DNA from: Deltaproteobacteria bacterium
GTDB taxonomy: Bacteria > Myxococcota > Myxococcia > SLRQ01
DNA: 10,248 nt
Reading direction: 5' to 3'
Assembly (NCBI GenBank): GCA_007128675.1
Contig: SKWY01000533.1
Span: forward strand, 1 to 10,248
Part shown: in pieces, positions 1-6,374 of the stretch
Numbering within the stretch: position 1 is the first letter of the stretch
How the letters are laid out: every line of letters begins with the position of its first letter
Notes under the pieces: model-generated
Databases searched by the model: none
Told to the model about the DNA's origin: nothing
The model's input: only the letters and a program-made list of their open reading frames with translations
Position numbers and translations under genes: made by a program

Positions 1-1475
1 ACGTCTCTTGCCTCCTCGCCCGACAAGGCTTCCGCCGACGCACCGAAAGCTCCTCTGAAGCTGTCGAGCATGCTTTGCGACCGGCGGGCCGCGGGCGCGT
101 TGCTAACCCTGTATCGCTTCGCCTGACTATCCACGATCTGCCTCTGAGATTGGAGGAGCCGGGCGGCTTCTTGGCGCTGACCTCGGTTGAAAGACTCGGT
201 GGCCGCTCGCAGCGCCATGGCGCTTTGGACCTCGATGGCCTGTGCCATGACGTCTCGGTCCACGGAGCGGTCGGCGACCCTCGCGTCGGATACCACGGTG
301 GCGCCCAGAACCAGCGGCAGCTCGTAGCCAGAACGCTTCTCGATGTCCTCGAAGATTAGGGTGGCATTGATTACGGGGGCTGGTCCCGTTCGTAGTCCGG
401 AGGTGGAAAGCCTCGCTATGACCCTCCGGTTCTCGCCGCCGGCAAGATCCGCCATATTCACGATGAGGGAGTCGCCCTCTCTTCGGCTGCTCAACCCATA
501 GACCTCCTCCACGCGAAAGCCCGAGCATGACGCGAGTCGCAGCTCGACGTTCGTTGCAACCGTGCTTTGAATGTTCTGCAACTCGCCGGCGAAGACCCTA
601 TCGAGGCCGGCGCCGTCACGTACATAGTAGTACTGGCCTCTTCCGGCTTCGGCGAGGGCCTCCATGAGGTGCTCGTTGTAATGCACTCCTAGGCCGACGC
701 TGGTGCTCCTGATTCCTCTAGCGGCTGCCTCGGAAGCCAGGCGCACCAGCGAGGGGGTGTCGGTCACGCCCACGTTGGCTTGGCCGTCGGAGAGGTGAAC
801 CATGCGGCTAATGGCGCCATCCGAGATTCCCCGGGTCAGCTCCTCGTATCCCAGCACGAGGCCTCCGTGAATGTTGGTCATCCCTCGAGCATTGATGTTT
901 TCGATGGCGGCCAGGAGGCGGGCCTTGCCTCGTCGGTCTACTTGCGTGGAAGGGACTACTACTTCGGCATCGGTGTCGTAGGTGACTATCGAGACCCGAT
1001 CCATGGGGCTCAATCTCTCGACCAGACCCCTGGCGGCCCGTCTAGCCTGACTCATTGGTCCGCCACGCATCGATCCGGAGCGGTCTATGACGAGCGCTAG
1101 GTTCAAGGGAGGCCTGTCGTCCAGAGCCATCTCCTCGGTCCTTATCTCCAACGCCACGAACAGGTCGTCGGCGCCCTCATGGACGATCTTCGAGTGAGAG
1201 AGGCTCGCCTTGATCTGGCCGAAGGGCACGGCGGTAGTTACGCTCGCCTTGGCCCCAGGATCGCACTCGGTCTGCGAAACCGGCTTCGGACCAACAGGTC
1301 TCGTGGGCTGCAAGGCATGCTGCACCGGCTGGGTGAAGGGGCGCGGGGCGTGAGGATCGATTGACTGCCCCTGATTAGCCGGCGATTGGCTGGAGGCGAG
1401 GTCCTTGACCCCGAAGGCCAGAGCAAGGATTACGAGGCCGATGGCGGTGCTGAAGATTAGCGCTGTCCGGTTCAT
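1..1475 (-). CDS. Membrane-anchored VWA-domain protein, C-terminus cut by window edge
   Basis: 491 codons are visible, reading leftward off base 1, so the C-terminus is missing. Residues 4-23 form a hydrophobic signal or anchor segment, followed by a Pro/Gln-rich linker (about 30-68). A beta-rich stretch (about 80-122) leads directly into a VWA domain (about 125-290). The metal-ion-dependent adhesion site (MIDAS) is complete: DRSGSM at 131-136, Thr200 in GMTNIHGG, and Asp230 in HLSDGQAN. After the VWA domain come a beta-rich region (about 310-400) and a helical, Gln/Arg/Ala-rich region (about 420-490). The layout resembles extracytoplasmic VWA proteins of the YfbK/inter-alpha-trypsin-like group, which bind protein partners through a divalent cation; the partner here is unknown. 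The start ATG is supported by AGGAGA five bases upstream. The gene lies 21 bases after the coiled-coil membrane protein gene on the same strand, so the two are probably co-transcribed. The VWA assignment is firm; the biological role is not. Confidence 0.92.
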   Translation of the reverse strand, partial: MNRTALIFSTAIGLVILALAFGVKDLASSQSPANQGQSIDPHAPRPFTQPVQHALQPTRPVGPKPVSQTECDPGAKASVTTAVPFGQIKASLSHSKIVHEGADDLFVALEIRTEEMALDDRPPLNLALVIDRSGSMRGGPMSQARRAARGLVERLSPMDRVSIVTYDTDAEVVVPSTQVDRRGKARLLAAIENINARGMTNIHGGLVLGYEELTRGISDGAISRMVHLSDGQANVGVTDTPSLVRLASEAAARGIRSTSVGLGVHYNEHLMEALAEAGRGQYYYVRDGAGLDRVFAGELQNIQSTVATNVELRLASCSGFRVEEVYGLSSRREGDSLIVNMADLAGGENRRVIARLSTSGLRTGPAPVINATLIFEDIEKRSGYELPLVLGATVVSDARVADRSVDRDVMAQAIEVQSAMALRAATESFNRGQRQEAARLLQSQRQIVDSQAKRYRVSNAPAARRSQSMLDSFRGAFGASAEALSGEEARD

Positions 1476-1480
1476 GACGG

Positions 1481-1486
1481 TCTCCT
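1481..1486 (-). promoter_or_regulatory. Ribosome binding site of the VWA gene
   Basis: On the minus strand this reads AGGAGA, five bases before the ATG at 1475. It fixes the start of the partial VWA gene and shows that the gene has its own initiation signal despite the short gap to the upstream gene. Confidence 0.75.
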
Positions 1487-1496
1487 GTAGCCTGTG

Positions 1497-2945
1497 TTAT
1501 GCCTGATTCGACGGCCGAGACGTGGATTGGATCTTCGTCTCGATCCTTTCTTCCAAAGGCATGTCGAGCATCGCCGAGGTTTCCTCGTCCATTGCCCCGC
1601 TTGCTTGCTCCAGCGACTCGGAAAGGACGCCGAGCTTTGCCATTAGTCTGCCCGAGTCCGATGACTCGAGCCCTATTAGGGAGAGACGCGTCCTTTCCAA
1701 ATGTGCGAGCTGGTTGTGCATGGTGGCTACCGCTCGTTCTCTGCCCATTCGCAGCCGTTCTATGAGCGCGTGCTGCGTCTGAAGGGCCTCGCGGGCACGC
1801 TCGTACTGGCGCCGTGCCAAGTCATCCGTCGCCGAGTCGATGCTCTTTTCCAGCTGTGCGATGTCGGTAGCAAGCTGTTGATGTGTCTCCTCGCAGGTGG
1901 CCTCGTCCAAGGCTTGACAGCGGAGCGAAAGATCGAGAACGCCGCATGTCACGGAGGCGAGCCTGTCGCGTAGACGCAAGGCTTCCGCTCTGTTCCCAGC
2001 TCTCGAGAAGAGGAGCTGTTCAGTGGCTCGGAAGATCTCGTGTGCGCGCCTGGAGATGGCGAAGAGGTCTCCTTGCAGATTCCCGATGGTCCTGCGGTAG
2101 CTCGTCTTGACCTGATCGGTCGGTACCGAGAGATGCCCGGTGGCTGTCCCAAGTACGATAAAGCCGGCAAGGCCGGCGCCATGCATCATGAAGGGCACTG
2201 GTGCAGGCAAGACCGCATCCAACCAGCCATGAGACGCTAGAGCCTCTATCGTGGCGACCCCAACCAGCGCACTCGTTCCGGACAGAAAGATGGCCAGCCT
2301 CTTGGCCCGAGGGCCCGTGCCTTCGACCGGTATTCTAAGGAGCAGGAACCCGACGATGGCGCCTCCGGAAAAGATTCCAAAGGCGGGATGAGCCGGAAGA
2401 AGCCAGGGCAAGAGGCCCGCAAGCGTGCCGGCAAGAGCGCAAGACAGGTAGCAGACGATGGGGCTAATCGGCACCATGCCTGGCGCCATGGGGGCGTGCC
2501 TCTCACGAGCAGTCCTCTTCTTGTCGACCTCCGGTTCCGATGAGACCCTGGATGAGCCCACCTCCCGGATGAAGGGAAGCTTTCCTTCTTCCCGAGCGGT
2601 CAAGAAGTTCCGTGCCGCCATGAGCGCGACGAAGAGGCAGATCACGGGAAACAACGGTATGCTCCCCGCACCAAGACCGGCCCCTCCAGCCAAGAGCCCA
2701 CCCATCCGGTCGGTGGCCACGACGGTTGCTCCAACAGCCGATATCCAGGTCCCGTCAAGGTGCGCCGCGGCCAAGGCGAAGACGGCCCAGAGAGTCCAGA
2801 CGGAAAGAGCGGCAAGGGCTCCGGCTCCTAGAGCTCGCAGCACGGTCTCTTGGAAACGCTTCTGATCCTCGAGGCGAAGCCCGCTGCGAGGAGGAGGAGA
2901 GGATGCGATCGAAAGCTGCCTTCGTGGATAGGCCTTGGTGACCAT
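1497..2945 (-). CDS. Polytopic membrane protein with long C-terminal coiled coil, unknown function
   Basis: I do not recognise this 482-residue protein. A cytoplasmic-looking, Arg/Lys-containing N-terminus (1-36) precedes several hydrophobic segments, at about 38-62, 86-111, 156-182, 184-204, 215-235 and 244-268. A charged loop (about 114-152, rich in Arg, Lys and Glu) separates the second and third. From about 275 to 455 the protein is helical with heptad-like Leu/Ala spacing and many Glu/Arg residues, as expected for a coiled coil. It ends in a short acidic, then polar tail. The start is supported by a strong GGGAGGA about five bases upstream. The gene leads a two-gene unit with the VWA protein 21 bases downstream, so the pair may form an envelope complex in which the coiled coil provides oligomerisation or partner binding; that is inference. 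It is divergent from the Mla-type operon. Confidence that this is a gene is high; no function can be assigned. Confidence 0.85.
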   Translation of the reverse strand: MVTKAYPRRQLSIASSPPPRSGLRLEDQKRFQETVLRALGAGALAALSVWTLWAVFALAAAHLDGTWISAVGATVVATDRMGGLLAGGAGLGAGSIPLFPVICLFVALMAARNFLTAREEGKLPFIREVGSSRVSSEPEVDKKRTARERHAPMAPGMVPISPIVCYLSCALAGTLAGLLPWLLPAHPAFGIFSGGAIVGFLLLRIPVEGTGPRAKRLAIFLSGTSALVGVATIEALASHGWLDAVLPAPVPFMMHGAGLAGFIVLGTATGHLSVPTDQVKTSYRRTIGNLQGDLFAISRRAHEIFRATEQLLFSRAGNRAEALRLRDRLASVTCGVLDLSLRCQALDEATCEETHQQLATDIAQLEKSIDSATDDLARRQYERAREALQTQHALIERLRMGRERAVATMHNQLAHLERTRLSLIGLESSDSGRLMAKLGVLSESLEQASGAMDEETSAMLDMPLEERIETKIQSTSRPSNQA

Positions 2946-2950
2946 GTTGT

Positions 2951-2957
2951 CCTCCCA
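2951..2957 (-). promoter_or_regulatory. Ribosome binding site of the coiled-coil membrane protein gene
   Basis: Minus-strand GGGAGGA sits about five bases before the ATG at 2945. It is a strong match to the anti-Shine-Dalgarno sequence and supports this start. Confidence 0.75.
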
Positions 2958-3034
2958 GCCACGCCTCCGGGTCTCCAGGCAAGGCCCTTGGCATGGGCTG
3001 TAACGGTTCGTCTGCTCATTGGACGTTCGAGGCG

Positions 3035-3051
3035 GCCAAAGGATCTTTGGC
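3035..3051. promoter_or_regulatory. Perfect palindrome, possible operator (GCCAAAG-GAT-CTTTGGC)
   Basis: Two 7-base arms are exact reverse complements around a 3-base centre. The site lies about 90 bases before the minus-strand start and 200 bases before the plus-strand start. There is no T-run, so it does not look like a terminator. An operator for a dimeric regulator serving one or both divergent units is possible; no regulator gene is in the window to link to it. Confidence 0.35.
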
Positions 3052-3250
3052 GGGGATCCGCCCCGAAAGCCGGCCTCTCTTGGCTTCCCCTTGCTCCCCC
3101 GGCCTTTCTCTGCTTGCCGCGAAGAAGCAATGCAACGGCAAGAGAATGCGTCACTTCCTTGGAGCCAGCGGCAAGCTCATACATCGGGCCCGAGGGCAAA
3201 AGACCTACGGTCTAGATCGACATGCCCTCGGCGTGTTCTGATGCCAGCAA

Positions 3251-4399
3251 ATGTCCGCCGCGATAGACAGGCCCCGAAAGGTAGAAACCCTTCAGTGGAC
3301 AGAGGCTCCACAGTCCAGCCCGAGTTCTCGTCACTGGGTTCTTTCCGGGTCGCTTGCCGCTCAAGATGCAAGTGTGCTGGAGGGCCTGCTTTCACGTCCT
3401 CTGCCCCAGGATGGAGGAACGCTTACCATTGATCTTGGCGAGGTGAGCCGCATCGATACGGTTGGTGCCGCATTGCTGGTTCACCTGTGGCGTGTCGGAC
3501 GACGCAGGGGGTTCGAGGTCCGTCTCGAGAAAGCTTCTTTGGAGGTCCAGGGTTTCCTCGAGATATTTCGAGTAGCCGAGATCCCACCGGAGGAAGAAAA
3601 ACCCGCCAATGTCTTCGAGGCCCTTGGCGCCTCGACTTACAAGACCATGGAGGCGCTGAAGGACGCTGTCTTCTTGACGGCGGATGTGACCGTCCAGGCG
3701 GTCATGGATTTGCTTCGACCGTGGCGGGTCCGGTGGGGCTTCGTCATCGAGCAGGCCATTTTGATGGGGAGCAGAGCCGTTGGTATCGTGGCTCTAATAT
3801 CCTTTCTGGTCGGCCTGACGCTCGCTTTTCAAGCCGCATACCTAATGAGGCAGTTTGGGGCGGAGATATACGTGGCCGGGCTGACCTCGGCTTCCATCGT
3901 TCGGGAGATGGGACCACTCATTACGGCGATCATGGTCGCGGGTCGATCCGGCTCCGCCATCACATCGGAGGTGGCGACCATGAAGGTCAATGAGGAGATC
4001 GATGCCCTCGAGGTCATGGGCATTCCCTTCGTTCCCTTCGTCGCCGTCCCAAGACTACTCGCCCTCGTTATCACTCTTCCCTTGCTCACGATCATGGCGG
4101 ACGTGGCCGGGATTCTTGGGGGCTGGATCGTTGGAACGGCCTGGCTCGGCATGGCCAACGAGACCTGGTTGCGTGGAACCTTCGATGCCCTTTCGCCAAG
4201 AGACTTCACCAACGGCATAATCAAGAGCATCACCTTCGGCTGGGGAATAGCCATTATCGGGCTTCATTATGGACGAAGGGTGCTTGGCGGAGCGCAGGAG
4301 GTCGGTAGGGCAACCACGGCTTCCGTGGTCTCGTCCATCTTCTTCATCATCGTTGCCGCGGCGGCCTTCAGCATACTGTTTTACGTGGTGATTCCATGA
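3251..4399 (+). CDS. mlaE: MlaE-type lipid ABC transporter permease with N-terminal STAS domain
   Basis: This is the inner-membrane permease of an Mla/MCE phospholipid transporter. Of its 382 residues, about 28-108 form a STAS domain like MlaB, including the core RIDTVGAALLVHL at 67-79. About 120-382 is the MlaE/YrbE permease domain. It has hydrophobic segments near 172-197, 214-235, 261-298, 322-340 and 357-380, and the highly conserved family stretch REMGPLITAIMVAGRSG at 218-234 followed by MKVNEEIDALEVMGI. In E. coli, MlaB is a separate protein that stabilises MlaF; here it is fused to the permease, an arrangement found in many bacteria, which explains the absence of a separate mlaB. The first ATG after an in-frame stop at 3239-3241 is used. 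Its ribosome site is weak (no good purine run), so a slightly later start cannot be excluded. The stop overlaps the mlaF start (ATGA). Confidence 0.95.
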   Translation: MSAAIDRPRKVETLQWTEAPQSSPSSRHWVLSGSLAAQDASVLEGLLSRPLPQDGGTLTIDLGEVSRIDTVGAALLVHLWRVGRRRGFEVRLEKASLEVQGFLEIFRVAEIPPEEEKPANVFEALGASTYKTMEALKDAVFLTADVTVQAVMDLLRPWRVRWGFVIEQAILMGSRAVGIVALISFLVGLTLAFQAAYLMRQFGAEIYVAGLTSASIVREMGPLITAIMVAGRSGSAITSEVATMKVNEEIDALEVMGIPFVPFVAVPRLLALVITLPLLTIMADVAGILGGWIVGTAWLGMANETWLRGTFDALSPRDFTNGIIKSITFGWGIAIIGLHYGRRVLGGAQEVGRATTASVVSSIFFIIVAAAAFSILFYVVIP

Positions 4400-5277
4400 C
4401 GACCGGTCGGTTTGGAAAGCCGCAAGGCGGGGACAAGAGCCGAGCTGCTTGCGACACTGCCCCATTCGAGGGAGCTGATGAGGCGCAGGATGCTCTAGCT
4501 GTTAGGGGCCTTGTGGTTCGTTACGGCAAGAGCGTGATCCTCGATGGGGTGGATATGAGCGTGCCTCGTGGTGAGGTGCGGGTGATTCTTGGTGGCTCGG
4601 GCTCGGGGAAGTCTACACTTCTTCGGGGTATCCTCGGGCTGGCCGAGGTCTCGTCGGGAAGCGTCGAGATTCTTGGGAAGGATGTCGTCGCGCTGGGGGA
4701 GGCGGAGCGTGCTCTTCATATGCAGCGCATTGGAGTCATGTTTCAGAATGCCGCCCTGCTCGGCTCCCTAACCGTGGCGGAGAATGTCGCCCTGCCGCTC
4801 CTAGAGCATCGCGGATACCCCTCCGAGGTGAACCTGGAGATCGTTCGCATGAAGCTCGAACTCGTAGGCCTGGGGCATGCGGCCCACCTCTACCCATCCG
4901 AGCTGTCGGGTGGCATGAAGAAACGTGCTGGTATTGCTCGCGCCATGGTCCTCGACCCAGAGATTCTCTTCTGTGACGAGCCGTCAGCCGGGTTGGATCC
5001 CATAACGTCGGCGGAGCTGGATACTCTGATTCTCAACTTGAAGCGGCTTTTCGACATGACCGTCGTGGTCGTCACACATGAGCTGGCCAGCATCGAGGCG
5101 ATCGCCGACTCCTTGATTATGGTCGGAGGCGGAAAGGTGATCGCTGAAGGCAAGGTCGCGCAGATGCGCGCAAAGGGCCACCCGGAGGTCGATGCCTTCT
5201 TCTCCCGAATCGCTCGCAGGCATCCCCCGGGCTCGAGGCGCACGGCGGCGAGCCTACTCGGGCTGGAGAAGTCGTGA
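4396..5277 (+). CDS. mlaF: MlaF-type lipid ABC transporter ATPase
   Basis: This is the cytoplasmic ATPase that drives the MlaE permease. All catalytic motifs of an ABC nucleotide-binding domain are present: Walker A GGSGSGKST at 66-74, Q-loop Gln117 in GVMFQN, ABC signature LSGGMKKRAGIARAM at 170-184, Walker B EILFCDEP at 189-196 with catalytic Glu195, D-loop SAGLD, and switch His228 in VVVTHE. The LSGGM (rather than LSGGQ) signature followed by KKR is typical of MlaF. The length of 293 residues is slightly above the usual 260-270, because of an extra N-terminal segment of about 32 polar residues and a basic, Arg-rich C-terminal tail. The ATG overlaps the mlaE stop by four bases, so translation is probably coupled. 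Confidence 0.95.
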   Translation: MTTGRFGKPQGGDKSRAACDTAPFEGADEAQDALAVRGLVVRYGKSVILDGVDMSVPRGEVRVILGGSGSGKSTLLRGILGLAEVSSGSVEILGKDVVALGEAERALHMQRIGVMFQNAALLGSLTVAENVALPLLEHRGYPSEVNLEIVRMKLELVGLGHAAHLYPSELSGGMKKRAGIARAMVLDPEILFCDEPSAGLDPITSAELDTLILNLKRLFDMTVVVVTHELASIEAIADSLIMVGGGKVIAEGKVAQMRAKGHPEVDAFFSRIARRHPPGSRRTAASLLGLEKS

Positions 5278-5420
5278 AGGGAGCGAATATGGGGTTTTGT
5301 GCAGTGTCGACTAGGGTCGAGTGAGGAAAGCCGATTGGAAGGATGGGGAGGGCTGGATTGTACCGATCGGGTAGTTCACATGAGCAACGGAATCCAAGAT
5401 GAGGTAAACGAGAGGTATCC
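5278..5420 (+). other. 143-base gap inside the lipid-transport operon
   Basis: The other operon junctions are 4-base overlaps, so this gap stands out. I see no hairpin followed by a T-run and no clear promoter. A possible 17-residue reading frame starts at ATG 5380 and ends at TGA 5433, overlapping the mlaD start. It lacks a good ribosome site, so I do not call it a gene. Just before mlaD, AGAGGT (5411-5416) serves as a ribosome site. Confidence 0.5.
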
Positions 5421-6374
5421 ATGGCTACGGTGACCCGTGCACAGAAGCTTCGTCTTGGCCTCTTCATGACTACGGCAATCTCTGCCCTTGCTTTTGCGAT
5501 TGCCATGCTGGCCGGACAGACGTTGCTTCAGGAGCGTGACGAGTACTCGATCCGGTTCTCCAGTCGCGGTGTCTCCTTCTCTGGGCTCGAGGTTGGCTCT
5601 CCGGTCAAGTACAGCGGAATAACCATTGGGCAGGTGCGCTCGCTTCGTATTGCTCCAGATGACGTCAGCGTCGTCGAGGTGGAGATTGCCGTCGAGAGGG
5701 GCACTCCCATCGCGGAAGATAGCTATGCCTCTTTGGCTGTCCTGGGGATAACGGGGCTCAAGTACGTGGAACTCTCGCGGGGCTCTCCGACAAAGCGCAT
5801 TCGCGAGCCCGGAGAGGAGATTCCGGCGGGCGACTCCTTGATGGACGAGCTCTCGGCGCGGGCGGGTGTGATCGCCGAGAGGTTGGATGACCTCTTGGCG
5901 AGCATGCAGGATATGCTTGGAGAGCAGGCCAAGGACAATGTCGAGCGCCTTCTTGGTGAGTCGGCTGGGATTCTCGAGGATAATCGACCTCATATCGCCG
6001 ACATCCTCTCCAACGTGCGAATGCTCACAGGCGACATGGCAAAAATATCGGAAAGCGGCGTTTCTGTCGCCGGTAAGACCGACGTGTTCATGGACAGAAT
6101 GAATGAAGTTGGCGAAACGCTCCACGAAGCCCTGGCCAAGGATGGCCAGCTGATGCGTACCTTGCAGCAGACCGAGCGGCTCATCGAGCGATTGAACATG
6201 ATGGTGCTGCGCAGCGAGAGCGACCTCGATATCGCCATGCGCCACCTTCGCGACGCTACGGCGAACCTGAACGATTTCAGCCTTGCTATTCGTGACGATC
6301 CCCGAGCTCTTCTAGGAACCTCCGACCGTGCTGAGGGAAGAAGAGGCGAGGGGCGGGGAGGTGAGAGAAGGTGA
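5421..6374 (+). CDS. mlaD: MlaD-type MCE-domain lipid-binding protein
   Basis: This is the periplasmic, inner-membrane-anchored substrate-binding component of the lipid transporter; MCE proteins of this type form hexameric rings on the MlaE permease. Of its 317 residues, the N-terminal transmembrane helix is about 13-32 and a single MCE domain spans about 40-121. That domain includes the family hallmarks GLEVGSPVKYSGITIGQV (55-72) and the final strand motif GITGLKYVEL (109-118). A long helical region follows (about 138-285), as in proteins whose C-terminal helices form a tube or pore loop. The C-terminus is short and Arg/Gly-rich. The protein is longer than E. coli MlaD (about 180 residues) because of this helical tail, and it fits the longer single-MCE proteins that pair with an auxiliary lipoprotein. 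AGAGGT lies four bases before the ATG. The stop overlaps the GTG start of the next gene by four bases. Confidence 0.93.
   Translation: MATVTRAQKLRLGLFMTTAISALAFAIAMLAGQTLLQERDEYSIRFSSRGVSFSGLEVGSPVKYSGITIGQVRSLRIAPDDVSVVEVEIAVERGTPIAEDSYASLAVLGITGLKYVELSRGSPTKRIREPGEEIPAGDSLMDELSARAGVIAERLDDLLASMQDMLGEQAKDNVERLLGESAGILEDNRPHIADILSNVRMLTGDMAKISESGVSVAGKTDVFMDRMNEVGETLHEALAKDGQLMRTLQQTERLIERLNMMVLRSESDLDIAMRHLRDATANLNDFSLAIRDDPRALLGTSDRAEGRRGEGRGGERR
6357..6364 (+). promoter_or_regulatory. Ribosome binding site deciding a GTG start
   Basis: GGAGGTGA is an eight-base match to the anti-Shine-Dalgarno sequence and lies six bases before GTG 6371. It sits inside the 3' end of mlaD and is the main evidence for the GTG start of the lipoprotein-barrel gene, even though that start gives an unusually long region before the lipobox. 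Confidence 0.7.

Larger units (their letters stand above)
2946..3250. other. Divergent intergenic region, 305 bases
   Basis: This gap separates two divergent units and must hold promoters for both. Open frames crossing it on either strand have Arg/Pro/Ser-rich, low-complexity translations without recognisable domains, and I judge them non-coding. I found no convincing -35/-10 pair by eye on either strand. The clearest structure is the palindrome at 3035-3051. A shorter inverted repeat, CAAGG-C-CCTTG, lies at 2980-2990, close to the minus-strand gene start. An in-frame stop at 3239-3241 sets the upstream limit for the mlaE start. Confidence 0.6.

Noticed and set aside
3159..3183. TTGGAG ... 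CATACA as a sigma70-type promoter for mlaE
   Set aside because: The spacer is only 13 bases and the -10 element is poor.
2850..3432. Plus-strand open frames of about 120-137 codons crossing the divergent gap
   Set aside because: They overlap well-supported genes at one or both ends, have Arg/Pro/Ser-rich translations without recognisable domains, and no strong ribosome sites.
5380..5433. 17-residue frame before mlaD as a leader peptide
   Set aside because: No clear ribosome site and no attenuator-like hairpin; chance occurrence is as likely.
5376..6245. 289-codon minus-strand open frame antisense to mlaD
   Set aside because: It lies entirely opposite the MCE gene, and its translation is rich in His/Arg/Gln without domain features. 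It is a shadow of a GC-rich coding frame.
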